A DNA stretch of 64,000 nucleotides from an uncultured Lactobacillus sp. (GCA_910589675.1 CAJUTO010000004.1:42088-106087); one strand, 5' to 3'. Counted from the stretch's first letter, positions 42,465 to 52,474 are shown. The notes: a model not told the origin generated them from the letters alone. Numbers and translations: made by a program.

Positions 42465-43724
42465 ATGCTTCTACATAAGTTTTCATTGCTTGCAGCTTGC
42501 TTATTGATAGCTACGCCAGCACTTTCAGCTAGTACAACTGCCCAAGCCGCAACATTCAGCACAACTGAAATAAAACAAGTTCACCACTTTCAACAAGAAT
42601 ACGCCGATTTAAATAAAACTAACTATGATAGTTCTACTCTTTATTCAAAAACCCCGCATTTAAGCCGAAAGTTTAACGCTGGGCAAATTACAGATAAATA
42701 TGCGGATAGTCAACTTCAATATATTAACTACTATCGGAGTTTATTTGGACTGCCTCCAGTTAGTGAAAATAAAACAGCACAAAAGAATGCTCAAAAAACG
42801 GCGGCTGTTATGGCAGCCATTAATGCAAATCCGTTTGTTAATCAACATGGATTGCCAACTGAAACTCGTCCAGCTTATGTAAGTAAGTCAATGTGGAAGG
42901 TCGCTCAAGATACTTCTGAGACTTCTAATTTAAACTTTAACGTAAGTAACCAATCTGCTGGGGACGTGATTACAGATTTACTTACTGATCACTACAATCT
43001 TTCCGGATCGGACACAGGACACCGGGCATGGATTTTATCTACACGACTTTCTTCAACTGGAGTTGGAGCTGCTTACGGTACAAACGGTTATCGTTACTCG
43101 GTTCAAAAAGTGCTTAACGTTGATGACCTTTTCCGCGAATCCAGCCAACCTGTTGTAGCTTACCCAAGCACTGGAGTATTTCCGATTGAATTAACCAAAG
43201 GTAAGAACATCGCTTGGTCCCTTTATTTGTCAGATAAAGGGATTAAGAATGATCCTAAAATCACTATCACTGATAAGGATTTAGATCAAACTTACACAGC
43301 TACTAACGTTAAGAATTACAGTAAATCAGGCTATGGCAATTTCAAGAGCGTCATAACTTATTCCCCAGGCAAAACTCCTATTGTGGCTGGTCATGAATAT
43401 GAAGTCAAAATTGGGGATGCTTATACATACACTTTCAAACTCTTCAAGCAAGATACTAATACCAATGCAATGACTACTACAACGGCAGCAGTTGCCACAC
43501 CAAAACCACGGACATATCAATATGTATCATCACAACAACATGATACTAATTTGAAGTCTCCACTTTTAGTCCAAGGCGAAAAGTATTGGGCTACAACCTT
43601 GTCTCCCAAAAGCAAGTCAAATACACAAACTCCAAACTACTTTGACACACTGAAAAAGGGCCAATGGCACCGTAACTTTTTTGCGAGGCAAGCTTTTCTC
43701 AGCAAACAATTTTTACAAAATTAA
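42465..43724 (+). CDS. Secreted CAP (SCP/PR-1) domain protein
   Basis: A 419-residue exported protein. The signal peptide (residues 1-27, cut after AQA) starts at the second ATG, which is nine bases from AAAGGA. A CAP domain lies at about 75-200 (YADSQLQYINYYRSLFGLPPVSEN; HYNLSGSDTGHRAWILST; STGVGAAYG). The rest (about 215-419) is an Ig-like beta region and a basic tail, without LPXTG or SLAP. It may be cell-wall-associated. It is divergent from ddl, with a TATAAT at 42424. Confidence 0.87.
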   Translation: MLLHKFSLLAACLLIATPALSASTTAQAATFSTTEIKQVHHFQQEYADLNKTNYDSSTLYSKTPHLSRKFNAGQITDKYADSQLQYINYYRSLFGLPPVSENKTAQKNAQKTAAVMAAINANPFVNQHGLPTETRPAYVSKSMWKVAQDTSETSNLNFNVSNQSAGDVITDLLTDHYNLSGSDTGHRAWILSTRLSSTGVGAAYGTNGYRYSVQKVLNVDDLFRESSQPVVAYPSTGVFPIELTKGKNIAWSLYLSDKGIKNDPKITITDKDLDQTYTATNVKNYSKSGYGNFKSVITYSPGKTPIVAGHEYEVKIGDAYTYTFKLFKQDTNTNAMTTTTAAVATPKPRTYQYVSSQQHDTNLKSPLLVQGEKYWATTLSPKSKSNTQTPNYFDTLKKGQWHRNFFARQAFLSKQFLQN

Positions 43725-43738
43725 TTGACTGAATATGC

Positions 43739-43773
43739 AAAAAACGAAGGATTTTATCAATCCTTCGTTTTTC
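43739..43773. terminator. Bidirectional terminator
   Basis: AACGAAGGAT/ATCCTTCGTT stem with A and T tails, between the CAP gene and the convergent glnQ. Confidence 0.9.
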
Positions 43774-43774
43774 T

Positions 43775-44512
43775 TTACAATACTTTTGATAAGAAATCTT
43801 TAGCACGCTCACTTGTAGGATGTTCAAATACTTCTTCTGGCGTCCCTTTTTCTTGTAGATAGCCATCAGCCATAAACCAAATTTCATCAGCTACTTCACG
43901 TGCAAAGCCCATTTCATGAGTAACAACTACCATCGTCATCCCCGAATTAGCCAAATCCTGCATTGTCTTAAGAACTTCGCCAACCATTTCTGGATCTAGT
44001 GCACTTGTTGGCTCATCAAAAAGCATCATTTCTGGTTCCATTGCTAAGGCTCTAGCAATTGCAACACGTTGCTGCTGACCACCCGAAAGACTAGTTGGAT
44101 ACTGCTGAGCACGATCTTTCAAGCCAACCTTATCTAAAAGCTCTAAACCTAACTTTTCAGCATCCGCATCGCTCATTCCCTTAACCTTCATTGGAGCCAA
44201 TTTGATATTTTCAATCACGTTCATATTAGGAAATAAGTTAAAGTTTTGAAATACCATTCCCATTTTTTCACGCAATTCATCGAGTTCTTTTCCGTCATTC
44301 AACTTAGCCAAGTCAGTTCCATCAAAAATAATCTTTCCAGCAGTTGGAGTTTCTAACACATTCAAACACCGTAAGAAAGTACTCTTTCCAGAACCTGAAG
44401 GTCCAATAATACAAATCACTTGACCTTTATTAACTGTTGCCGAAATATCTTTTAAGACTTCGTTCTTACCAAAATTTTTCTTAAGATGTTCGATTTCAAT
44501 CATTTTAGTCAT
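43775..44512 (-). CDS. glnQ: Amino acid (glutamine-type) ABC transporter ATPase
   Basis: A 245-residue polar amino-acid ABC ATPase. Walker [10 protein letters not shown], signature [13 protein letters not shown] and Walker [13 protein letters not shown] are intact. It overlaps the permease gene by 8 bp. It energises uptake of glutamine or a related amino acid with the fused binding/permease protein upstream. Confidence 0.94.
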   Translation of the reverse strand: MTKMIEIEHLKKNFGKNEVLKDISATVNKGQVICIIGPSGSGKSTFLRCLNVLETPTAGKIIFDGTDLAKLNDGKELDELREKMGMVFQNFNLFPNMNVIENIKLAPMKVKGMSDADAEKLGLELLDKVGLKDRAQQYPTSLSGGQQQRVAIARALAMEPEMMLFDEPTSALDPEMVGEVLKTMQDLANSGMTMVVVTHEMGFAREVADEIWFMADGYLQEKGTPEEVFEHPTSERAKDFLSKVL

Positions 44513-45995
44513 TGTGTTTCATCCGTTTCTCGAAGTAATTCAAAATTCTAGATAATGTGAACGTCATAATGAAGTAAATAATCATCGCAATAAATAATGG
44601 CAATACTCCACGATAAGTAGAAGTTTGAATCAATTCAGTTTGATACATTAACTCAGTTACGCCAATTACAGAAACTAACGAACTATCTTTTAACAAAGTA
44701 ATAAATTCGTTGCCTAGAGCTGGCCAAATATTCTTAAGTGCCTGTGGAATAATTACATAGCGATATGTTTTATTTTGGCTTAATCCCAAAGATCTAGCTG
44801 CTTCAGTTTGACCTTTGGCAATTGAACTAATTCCTGACCGAATATCTTCTGCAACATAGGCTCCTGAGTTAAGTCCAATCGCAATAATACCTGCAACAAC
44901 AGCTGACAAATTTGAAATTAAGGCACCTACTCCAAAGTACACAAACAAAATTTGTACCATTTGTGGGGTCCCTCGAATAAATTCGATATAAGCAACTGCA
45001 ATTCCATGAGCTACTTTATTCTTAGACAATCTCATCAAAGCTAATAAAGTACCTAAGATTACCCCAATTAAAACGGAAAAGATAGTAATAACAATAGTGT
45101 AACCCACACCTTTAACAAAGTAAGGTGCGTATTTCATCATCGTATTAGTTTTACGTGCGGTTTGCATATACTTAGCTGCTTGAGGAAGATATTCTTTTTC
45201 AATTAAATCTTCTTTTTGCACACGATCAATAGTTTTATTAACTGCTTTAACTAACCCAGTTTGACCTTTCGCAATTGCAACGGCATTTCCGGCTTGTTGT
45301 TCTCTCAAATCACTTCTTACAGCGATTAAATTTTTATTGTTTTGTGCATATGCCTTAGCAGTCAATTCTTCCATCACAACGCCGGACATTTTACCGGATT
45401 GAAGTGCCAAAACCAAGTTATTAATCTTACCTAAACCCTTAACTTTGGATTTCTTCATTTGCTTCTGGATAAGTTGGTATTGCATACTACCGGTTTGAGC
45501 ACCAACAGTTTGACCCGCAAAGTCCTTGATCTTTCTGTATTTATTTTGATCACGCTTATTAATTAAGAAATATTCACCACTTGGTTTGTAGTAAATCTTA
45601 GAAAAATCTACACTTTGCTTTCTTTCTGGACTTGGAGTCATGGCTGAAATAACCATATCTACTTTTCCAGTTTCTAGTGCAACTAATAAAGAATCGAAGC
45701 TCATATTCTTAATTACGAGCTTAGCATGCAAATCTTTAGCAATATCCTTGGCAAGTTCAATATCTACCCCAACATACTTTGTCTTGCCATCAACACTAGT
45801 TGTAAATTCCAATGGTGGATAATCTGCTGATGTACCAACCACTAACTCCTTTGATTTTTCCACTTTTTTCAACACAGAATTATCTGCTACTTTATCAGCA
45901 GCATAACTTTTAGTATTCAATGTAAAAAAAGCAGAGATCATTATTACCATAGAAATAATGATCTTAAACGCTTTTTCCTTTCTCAAAATCCTCAC
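44505..45995 (-). CDS. glnP: Amino acid ABC transporter, fused binding protein and permease
   Basis: A 496-residue fusion. A signal-anchor (about 1-30) leads to one SBP domain (about 40-265, [29 protein letters not shown]). A permease domain follows (about 290-490, [40 protein letters not shown], the EAA loop). Such fusions are normal for Firmicute GlnP. The start is uncertain: GTG 45995 has no clear ribosome site, and TTG 45986 is nearer to GAGG. It forms a two-gene operon with glnQ. Confidence 0.92.
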   Translation of the reverse strand: MRILRKEKAFKIIISMVIMISAFFTLNTKSYAADKVADNSVLKKVEKSKELVVGTSADYPPLEFTTSVDGKTKYVGVDIELAKDIAKDLHAKLVIKNMSFDSLLVALETGKVDMVISAMTPSPERKQSVDFSKIYYKPSGEYFLINKRDQNKYRKIKDFAGQTVGAQTGSMQYQLIQKQMKKSKVKGLGKINNLVLALQSGKMSGVVMEELTAKAYAQNNKNLIAVRSDLREQQAGNAVAIAKGQTGLVKAVNKTIDRVQKEDLIEKEYLPQAAKYMQTARKTNTMMKYAPYFVKGVGYTIVITIFSVLIGVILGTLLALMRLSKNKVAHGIAVAYIEFIRGTPQMVQILFVYFGVGALISNLSAVVAGIIAIGLNSGAYVAEDIRSGISSIAKGQTEAARSLGLSQNKTYRYVIIPQALKNIWPALGNEFITLLKDSSLVSVIGVTELMYQTELIQTSTYRGVLPLFIAMIIYFIMTFTLSRILNYFEKRMKHND

Positions 45996-46064
45996 CCACT
46001 ACTATGATTAAAAAATAATTAAACGATTTATTAAGTATATAAGGATTCTATATTTTTTGCAAGC

Positions 46065-46092
46065 AAAAACTAGAGCACAATAGCTCTAGTTT
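46065..46092 (-). terminator. Terminator of the TetR operon
   Basis: AACTAGAGC pairs with GCTCTAGTT, followed by TTT on the minus strand. Confidence 0.8.
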
Positions 46093-46093
46093 A

Positions 46094-46930
46094 TTAACTA
46101 TTATTAGCTGTAGCTTGCCATGGAATAGCACATAAGACATAAATAACTACCCCAACGATTACATATTCTAAAAAGATACTACTACTAATTTCCATTAAGT
46201 ATCCTAATCCAGCTAGTGGTAAAGTTTCAACATTAAAGAGGACAGGAATGATGGCTAAAATTCCAAAAATTAAAATCATCCAGAATCCAGCCCACATCCC
46301 CGCAGCCGTGGCAATATGAATCACCATTTTAGTGTTAGTTCTTGAATGCAGATCGCTCAGTAAAGAAAATAGAGTGACTATAGTAACTATAACAATTACA
46401 ATATTTACCAAAAGTAAAATGATAGCGATATTTGCACCTAAAGTAACAATATTTAAATCAAAAGCTTGAATAACTGCATAAACAGCATTATCACGTTGCT
46501 TTTTAAGTTTACTTTGGACTCGCTGCGCCTCACTTGAAGAACCTTTATCAATATTCAAATTAATATCATGCAGGACTTGGTTGGCTAGTTTAGTATTATT
46601 CACTTTAAACCAGTGAAAGCCTAAAGAGTAATCAATTATATGATCTGCAATAGGTTGTGTTTGTTGGATAGTTAGTAGATTTGCGTTATCTTCATGTTCT
46701 GCTCCGATAAGATCAGCCAAAGTATCAAAATGACTGTTAATTTGGCGTACAACAATTGCTCGATTATTGCTCATTCTAATTTGTCGTTTCATAAAAATCG
46801 GATTGAGAAATGTTGTCGTAATCATAGTTAGAATAGCTATCAAAAAGACTACAAAAATTAAATTACGTTTGTAGCTCTTTAGTTGCTCATAACCTACTCT
46901 GCGCAAATCAGCTCGTGATCCATCCGCCAT
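46094..46930 (-). CDS. Membrane protein downstream of TetR regulator
   Basis: A 278-residue protein with one N-terminal helix (about 20-42) and three C-terminal helices (about 170-200, 215-240, 250-272). A helical extracytoplasmic part (about 45-165) rich in charged residues lies between them. No family was recognised. It starts 15 bp after the TetR gene, so it is probably the regulator's target and could be a stress or export-related protein. No function is claimed. Confidence 0.75.
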   Translation of the reverse strand: MADGSRADLRRVGYEQLKSYKRNLIFVVFLIAILTMITTTFLNPIFMKRQIRMSNNRAIVVRQINSHFDTLADLIGAEHEDNANLLTIQQTQPIADHIIDYSLGFHWFKVNNTKLANQVLHDINLNIDKGSSSEAQRVQSKLKKQRDNAVYAVIQAFDLNIVTLGANIAIILLLVNIVIVIVTIVTLFSLLSDLHSRTNTKMVIHIATAAGMWAGFWMILIFGILAIIPVLFNVETLPLAGLGYLMEISSSIFLEYVIVGVVIYVLCAIPWQATANNS

Positions 46931-46944
46931 TAAAAATTTCCCCT

Positions 46945-47631
46945 TTAACTGATAATGTCTTTTCCTTCATCAAACATTGAATCGATAGCTTGATGAACTA
47001 CTTGCATATCAGCTGATTCAATAATTTCATGACCTTCATCTAAAGCCTCTTTAATTTCATCTTCTGAGCAATGTAAAAAGCTATACATAAGTGCACTAGT
47101 TGCATAATTTGCAAGGTCTTCTGCAGATAAATGATGCTTCTTTCTATCATGGTACAAACGGCCAATTCCAGTAGTTACAAAAGCAATTCCGGCCTCAAGT
47201 TCATCATTATCAAGATCCAACCCTTCAAATAACTTATTAGTCTTGATCCATTCATTAAGCATTGCACCCCAACTATCCAAAGTTGAATTATTGGTAAATG
47301 CTTCGGAAATGATTCGATCTAAGCCCTCATCGTGCATCCCAAGCACTGCAATTGTATAAATAAAGGCTTTAGTTTGCGCATAAGGTGCCTTACCATCCTT
47401 TGGAGGATTGTAGTTATTTACTTGTTCACCTAAGGTATTAAATAAGTTATGTACTATATCATTGGTCAACTTTGCTTTATGTGGATAATATGATTGCAAC
47501 AATGATTTAGAAATGCCTGATTTCTCAGCAATCATTTGCAATGAAACTTTATCCATCCCGTTTTCTCTAACAAGACGAAAAGTATTACCTAAGATAATTC
47601 TTCGTCTCTTCATATTCTTTCTTCTTGCCAT
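46945..47631 (-). CDS. TetR/AcrR family transcriptional regulator
   Basis: A 228-residue regulator. The HTH is at about residues 12-55 (LVRENGMDKVSLQMIAEKSGISKSLLQSYYPHK). The C-terminal ligand domain is helical and acidic. It is co-transcribed with a membrane protein, a common self-controlling arrangement. The ligand is unknown. Confidence 0.87.
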   Translation of the reverse strand: MARRKNMKRRRIILGNTFRLVRENGMDKVSLQMIAEKSGISKSLLQSYYPHKAKLTNDIVHNLFNTLGEQVNNYNPPKDGKAPYAQTKAFIYTIAVLGMHDEGLDRIISEAFTNNSTLDSWGAMLNEWIKTNKLFEGLDLDNDELEAGIAFVTTGIGRLYHDRKKHHLSAEDLANYATSALMYSFLHCSEDEIKEALDEGHEIIESADMQVVHQAIDSMFDEGKDIIS

Positions 47632-47713
47632 AATCTATCCTCATTCCTCTGTCTATATTTATTTCATTATATCAATTTAGATACATATATGAATAGAAAA
47701 AAGCACAAAATCA

Positions 47714-47745
47714 AAAAATAATCCCAAAAATTAGGGATTATTTTT
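47714..47745 (-). terminator. Terminator of prs
   Basis: AAATAATCCC pairs with GGGATTATTT, with six T on the minus strand. Confidence 0.85.
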
Positions 47746-47769
47746 AATATCTATTCTATTAGAAATTAT

Positions 47770-48756
47770 TTACTTTAAACGATTTTGTTCATCAAAAATT
47801 TGGTGAATTGAACGATCGTTGTAAACGTAATCAATACCGCGTGCAAGCAATTGATCAACTGAAATACGAACCATTCGATCTGGGTAACGGCTGTGCTTGA
47901 TAGTGTCAGTTACTACGATTTGTTCAATTGGCAATTCGTTAAGCACTTCAGTAGCATCCTTTGATAAAAGAGCATGAGTAGCTGCAACGTATACCTTTTT
48001 AGCACCAGCTGCTAAAACTGACTTAGTTGATGCAGCAATTCTTGAACCAGTATCAATCAAATCGTCAACAATAATACACTTCTTGCCCTTCACGTCCCCA
48101 ATCATGTCGTGAACTTCAGTGTCGTAACGAGCACCTCGTTGGTCAACAATAGCAATTGGTGCATCGAAGTATTGACCAAAGTTACGAGCAAGCTTTGCAC
48201 CTGAGTGATCTGGTGAAACTACTACTACATCATCGTCTTCCTTAACAGCAATACCATTGTCTAAGAAGTATTGTGCAAGAAGTGGCATTGCGTGCAAGTG
48301 ATCAACTGGAACGTTGTAGAATCCTTGAATTTGTGAAGCGTGCAAGTCAACTGCAATTAAACGATCCATGCCAGTCAATTGAAGCAAGTTAGCGATCAAC
48401 TTAGCAGTAATTGGTTCACGAGAACGAGTCTTAGTATCTGAACGTGAATATGCTAAATATGGAATTACTACATTAACATTATGTGCTGAAGCACGGTGAA
48501 GTGCATCAAGCACGATTTCAAGTTCCATAAAGTTTTCGTTAACTGGATCTTGAATTGATTGAATTACGAATACATCGCACCCTCTGACAGATTCACCGAT
48601 GTTAACTTGAATTTCCCCGTCACTAAAGTGGTGGACAGCAGTTTCAATTAAAGGTTGATCTAAAATTGACGCAATCTTTTCATTTAATGCAGGGTTACCG
48701 CCTAACCCAATTAACTTCATTGGGTGCAATAATTGATGGAGTTCTTCCTTCTTCAT
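47770..48756 (-). CDS. prs: Ribose-phosphate pyrophosphokinase
   Basis: A 328-residue PRPP synthetase. The ATP-flexible-loop region AYSRSDTKTRSREPITAKLI, the metal-binding SPDHSGAKLA and the PRPP-loop CIIVDDLIDTGSRI are visible. The Lys/Arg of the usual KR motif (normally RSDRKARSREP) reads KTRSREP, so the first Arg is changed to Thr. Lactobacilli often have a second prs; this may be that paralogue, which should be tested by alignment. It is monocistronic. Confidence 0.93.
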   Translation of the reverse strand: MKKEELHQLLHPMKLIGLGGNPALNEKIASILDQPLIETAVHHFSDGEIQVNIGESVRGCDVFVIQSIQDPVNENFMELEIVLDALHRASAHNVNVVIPYLAYSRSDTKTRSREPITAKLIANLLQLTGMDRLIAVDLHASQIQGFYNVPVDHLHAMPLLAQYFLDNGIAVKEDDDVVVVSPDHSGAKLARNFGQYFDAPIAIVDQRGARYDTEVHDMIGDVKGKKCIIVDDLIDTGSRIAASTKSVLAAGAKKVYVAATHALLSKDATEVLNELPIEQIVVTDTIKHSRYPDRMVRISVDQLLARGIDYVYNDRSIHQIFDEQNRLK

Positions 48757-48846
48757 AGCTACCTCTTTTTAATAAAAATTACATTCAGATCTATTATAAC
48801 TAAAAAGTGGCCTAATTGCTTGAAAAACCACAAATCTAAGAAAAAA

Positions 48847-48876
48847 TCCAAAATTCTCGCTAGCGAGAATTTTGGA
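48847..48876 (-). terminator. Perfect 30-bp palindrome acting as a terminator
   Basis: TCCAAAATTCTCGCT is repeated inverted without mismatch or loop. It is followed by six T on the minus strand, eight bases after the stop of the 48884 gene. Confidence 0.85.
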
Positions 48877-48883
48877 AATATTT

Positions 48884-49291
48884 TTAGTTCCGTTTTGATT
48901 TAATCATTAATCCCAAGCCAATAATCAAAGAAAACTCAGGGATTACGATCGCAATTAAGGAATTATTCTGGTCACGAAGCAAAACTAATACGCACAAAGC
49001 CGCAGTCAAAAATGCAATTGCGATATCTTGAAGATTAAGCTGCTTGTTTTGCTTAGTAATGCGACTAATAACTAAAAAGACAATTCCAAGAATTAATAAA
49101 ATCATCCCTAACCACATCAACAAAGAAGATGTTTCAAAATTACTCATCACCGGAATTAATGATAGTAACAATACACTTGCAAAAATCACAAAAACTATTC
49201 CGGCGCTAAAGAAGCTAAATTTTTCCTCGCGCCTTTTGAAACCAAATATCATTGCCAAAATTGCAATGAATAAGTTGATTAATATCGTCAT
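48884..49291 (-). CDS. Small membrane protein
   Basis: A 135-residue protein with four membrane helices (about 1-14, 25-47, 52-75 and 82-130) and short polar loops (GFKRREEKF, RITKQNKQLN). The start is at the second of two adjacent ATGs, seven bases after AGAGGG; the longer frame has no ribosome site. No family was recognised. It is monocistronic and may be a small stress-type membrane protein. Confidence 0.7.
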   Translation of the reverse strand: MTILINLFIAILAMIFGFKRREEKFSFFSAGIVFVIFASVLLLSLIPVMSNFETSSLLMWLGMILLILGIVFLVISRITKQNKQLNLQDIAIAFLTAALCVLVLLRDQNNSLIAIVIPEFSLIIGLGLMIKSKRN

Positions 49292-49325
49292 CATTACACC
49301 CTCTTTTATAATTTTCACCATTATA

Positions 49326-49356
49326 CAAAAAAGCCGCCTCATTTCGAAGTGGCTTT
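49326..49356 (-). terminator. Terminator of the 49369 gene
   Basis: AAGCC(A)C-type stem closed by TTTTTT on the minus strand. It closely resembles the terminator at 50097-50128; the two may derive from one duplicated segment. Confidence 0.7.
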
Positions 49357-49368
49357 TAGCAAATTACA

Positions 49369-50031
49369 CTAATAAAATATCTGTGTCACGGATCCTACTT
49401 TTACAATTGGAGCTTTTACAGCCGGGCTTGCCTTTTTACTAGTTTGGAAATATCTCACCGTAAAGTTGCCTTTCTTGCCTTTCAATTGATCTTGAGTAAA
49501 GGAAATTCGGGTCTTAGTTGATTTAACTTTTTGAGAATAGAACTTTTTCCCTTGATAGTAGAATACTAGAGTGCCTTTATTTTTAGCTGTTGTTAAGTCA
49601 TAATTAATTGCTTTGGAAGTTCGATGAGACTTTTCAACAGTGGGAGTTGGTGCTGCATAACGATTTGCAGTTAATTTAACAATTGGCGTAACGCGCTTGT
49701 TAGCTTTATTAACCGCATATAAGGAAATTGTCTTGTAGCCTGTAAACTTCACCTTGGTATCAAATTCATGCTTAGCGTTGATATTAGTTGTTGCAAGCTT
49801 TTTGGTGCCATACTTCACTACAACCTTGTTACCTTGAGTGGCCAATCCTGAAATGTGGAGAGATTTAGCTTTAGAGTTGTAGTGAGTTGAGACTTTTTGC
49901 AAGACAGCTTTAGTTTGAACTTTTTGTATTGTTTTAACTGAAGCGGCACTTGCGGTGGTAGAACTTAGGTTGCTTAGTCCCATCAATGACACAGACAATC
50001 CTGCGATTACCATTAATTTTGTTGTTTTCAT
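49369..50031 (-). CDS. Secreted basic protein
   Basis: A 220-residue exported protein with a signal peptide (residues 1-29, cut after ASA). The mature part is strongly basic (many Lys) and beta-rich. It has two similar-looking modules: about 40-110 (KAKSLHISGLATQGNKVVVK) and about 140-215 (KNKGTLVFYYQGKKFYSQ). No anchor motif is present; the charge suggests adhesion to the wall. No family was recognised. Confidence 0.8.
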   Translation of the reverse strand: MKTTKLMVIAGLSVSLMGLSNLSSTTASAASVKTIQKVQTKAVLQKVSTHYNSKAKSLHISGLATQGNKVVVKYGTKKLATTNINAKHEFDTKVKFTGYKTISLYAVNKANKRVTPIVKLTANRYAAPTPTVEKSHRTSKAINYDLTTAKNKGTLVFYYQGKKFYSQKVKSTKTRISFTQDQLKGKKGNFTVRYFQTSKKASPAVKAPIVKVGSVTQIFY

Positions 50032-50096
50032 GTTTAATCCCCTTTTCTTACCCCAATTTTACTCTTTCTGTTCAATTTTGAAGCATTTTCTTACGA

Positions 50097-50128
50097 AAAA
50101 AGCCACCTCTTTTCGAAGTGGCTTTTAC
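50097..50128 (-). terminator. Terminator of the 50141 gene
   Basis: AAGCCAC pairs with GTGGCTT, followed by six T on the minus strand. Confidence 0.8.
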
Positions 50129-50140
50129 TTATGTGATTTA

Positions 50141-50779
50141 TTAATACCAACTTGGCTTCTCGCCTTCAGTACCAGGTTTACCAAGACCAATTGATTCTCT
50201 TACATCTTCTTTTGGATTCTTAATCAAATGATAAATATAAGCTGCAACAGACTTTCTTGAAACTTCAGTATCCTTGATTTCTTCACCCTTCTTGGACTTT
50301 TCATAATCAACTTCATTCTTGTCAGTCATCCAAGTTGGACGAATAATCGTGTAATCAAGATCAGAGTCTTCAATTCGCTTCGCAGCCTTGGCGTATTCAG
50401 TGATGTAATCGCCTAAAGTTTCCTTGTTCCATTCACCGAACTTGCCTGGAACTTCATCATAAATGCCTAAAGTTGAAATCCAGATCAGACGCTTTACATT
50501 TGCATTGTGCATTGCTTCAATAGTAGCTTCTGCTTCAAGATCGATATCATCCTTACCACCTAAATTAGCATAAACAATATCTTGACCCTTCATTGCCTTT
50601 TCAAGTTGAGCTGCATCTGTCGCACTACCTTCAAAGATAGTAGCTTCATTAGCCTTATCAGCTATTCTTTTTGCATCCCTCAAAAACAATGAAGTCTTAA
50701 CATCCTTATCTGCAAACATAAATCTTTCTGCAATCTGTGCAACTTGTCCGTGAGCACCAAGTACAACAACTTTAACCAT
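50141..50779 (-). CDS. NAD(P)-binding Rossmann protein (NmrA/atypical SDR)
   Basis: A 212-residue protein with the dinucleotide motif VVLGAHGQVAQI near residue 5 and the YxxxK-like YAKAAK near 135. The fold is the atypical SDR used by NmrA-type or flavin-reductase-like proteins. The start is the ATG preceded by AAGGAG. The substrate is unknown and the gene is monocistronic. Confidence 0.85.
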   Translation of the reverse strand: MVKVVVLGAHGQVAQIAERFMFADKDVKTSLFLRDAKRIADKANEATIFEGSATDAAQLEKAMKGQDIVYANLGGKDDIDLEAEATIEAMHNANVKRLIWISTLGIYDEVPGKFGEWNKETLGDYITEYAKAAKRIEDSDLDYTIIRPTWMTDKNEVDYEKSKKGEEIKDTEVSRKSVAAYIYHLIKNPKEDVRESIGLGKPGTEGEKPSWY

Positions 50780-50854
50780 ATTTTTCTCCTTTTTTGTAAA
50801 CACCTTTACCTGTATTTTAGCGCAAGTTTTTTAAAAAGGTAGACCAATTACTAA

Positions 50855-51511
50855 CTATCTGCAAAAATCTTTAATCAAATCTAGCAATTTCAAACTTTTA
50901 ACAGCATAACTATTGTGGGTTTGGCGTGGCATTAAAATCAAACGACCATTTGGGATAATCTGACTATACCAACGAACATGTTCAACTTTAACCCAGTCTT
51001 TTTCACCCACTACACACAAAGTTGGAATCTCAATTTTCTTCATTGCATCTTCAGACATGAAACTTTCAGTAAGCTCCACTCGACTATCGCGATCAAGTCT
51101 AAGAAAACGATGAAATCCTTCCGTTAAATAGTGATATGGGCGAATTCCTGCCCCATTGACAAAGACTCCTGCAACAATCATCTTCTTGAAAATGTGCGCA
51201 TGTTGACTGGCCAACATCATCGCAACCAAGCCACCCGCATCAAAACCAAAACAATAACATCCCTCTAGGTGAAGTTGCTTGATAAAGGTGTACACATCCT
51301 CAACTTCAGTTTGATAATGTTCTGCACTATCTCCTTGACTAAGTCCATGTCCTCTCATATCTAGTACATAAACTGTGTAGTATAAAGACAGCGGCGAAAC
51401 AATTTTATCAAACATTCCACCATCTAAGTGATGCCCATGAAGCAGCAATAATGGCGCTCCCTTACCTAATTTATGATAATAAAGATCTACGCCGTTAACC
51501 TTTTCTTTCAT
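50855..51511 (-). CDS. Alpha/beta hydrolase with Asp at the nucleophile position
   Basis: A 218-residue hydrolase. LLLLHGHHLDGGMFD is the oxyanion loop. The nucleophile elbow reads GFDAGG (GAT codon), so Asp replaces Ser as in epoxide hydrolases and haloalkane dehalogenases. The acid is in VVGEKDWVKV and the His in RQTHNSYAV. The start ATG 51511 follows AAGGGA. It overlaps the end of the glycosyltransferase gene by 17 bp, so the two are coupled. The substrate is unknown. Confidence 0.83.
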   Translation of the reverse strand: MKEKVNGVDLYYHKLGKGAPLLLLHGHHLDGGMFDKIVSPLSLYYTVYVLDMRGHGLSQGDSAEHYQTEVEDVYTFIKQLHLEGCYCFGFDAGGLVAMMLASQHAHIFKKMIVAGVFVNGAGIRPYHYLTEGFHRFLRLDRDSRVELTESFMSEDAMKKIEIPTLCVVGEKDWVKVEHVRWYSQIIPNGRLILMPRQTHNSYAVKSLKLLDLIKDFCR

Positions 51512-52319
51512 TATTGTTCCCTTCACTAATCAAATTTTGATTTGTGTGATCTTGTTTGTGTTCTTTTCTTTGCTCAATTAAACTAGCAAAAATTGTCTTC
51601 CAAACATACCAATTGGCTTTTACATTATCTGGCACCATTTTTAGATTAAAGTGGTGAACCATGCTATCCTCACGCTGCCAGTAATGATAAAGAGGCACTG
51701 CATTATAATAAAAGCCATTAGTATTAGCAATGTAGTGAACGTTAAATATTTGATCTTCCATAAAAGCCAATCCTTCTACAAAAGTCATATGATACTTACG
51801 TACAACGGCAGTCTTATAGCCTTTATTCCATGTATAGCCCTTAACTGGTGAATTAAAGATGTTGGTCATCTTGCCATAAGTTCTCAATTTTGACAATACA
51901 CCGTCATTTGGACTTCCCACTACCTTATTATGTCGATGTGGTGAATCGATAAAATAGCCACAACTTACCATTGCTACATTAGGATGATCATGAAAAGCGC
52001 GCACAAAATAAGCGGTATATCCTGGCTCTACCCAATCATCTCCATCATGGAAAGTAAAATATGGTGTGTCTACATTTGCCATACCAACATTGCGTGCGTC
52101 AGATAAACCACCATTTTTCTTATTTAGAATTCTAAAATAGCGAAATTTATCACGATATTGCTCTGCTACTTCTACTGTTTTATCTTTAGAACCATCATTA
52201 ACGATCAACAATTTAAAATTAGGATCTTCTTGCTTAGCCAGTTGATCTAATGCCTTAGCTATATATTTTTCCATGTTATATACCGGCATGATGATGGTTA
52301 ATTCAGGTTGCCCGTTCAT
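51495..52319 (-). CDS. Glycosyltransferase, GT2 family
   Basis: A 274-residue cytosolic or membrane-associated GT-A enzyme. The opening TIIMPVYNMEKYIAKALDQL, the nucleotide-sugar pocket (IVNDGSKDKT), the DxD-like motif DGDDWVEP and the catalytic region (FMEDQIF, ED) are present. No membrane segment is seen. It would add a sugar to a surface polymer or lipid carrier. It is coupled with the hydrolase downstream. Confidence 0.88.
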   Translation of the reverse strand: MNGQPELTIIMPVYNMEKYIAKALDQLAKQEDPNFKLLIVNDGSKDKTVEVAEQYRDKFRYFRILNKKNGGLSDARNVGMANVDTPYFTFHDGDDWVEPGYTAYFVRAFHDHPNVAMVSCGYFIDSPHRHNKVVGSPNDGVLSKLRTYGKMTNIFNSPVKGYTWNKGYKTAVVRKYHMTFVEGLAFMEDQIFNVHYIANTNGFYYNAVPLYHYWQREDSMVHHFNLKMVPDNVKANWYVWKTIFASLIEQRKEHKQDHTNQNLISEGNNNERKG

Positions 52320-52421
52320 AGCTTTCCCCCTTATATTGCTACTATTATAACATGGAACCTATTATTACGGGTTTAGTAAGAAATGCATCCTTTTCTAAAC
52401 TAAATCTTTACCTTTCTAAAC

Positions 52422-52452
52422 TTGACGTGCTACTTATTCCTACATGTATAAT
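52422..52452 (+). promoter_or_regulatory. Promoter of the DUF1002 gene
   Basis: TTGACG and TATAAT with a 19-bp spacer; ATG of the -10 region gives a TG just before it. AAGGAG at 52462 serves the start at 52475. Confidence 0.55.
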
Positions 52453-52474
52453 TAAGTAAATAAGGAGAAAAATT

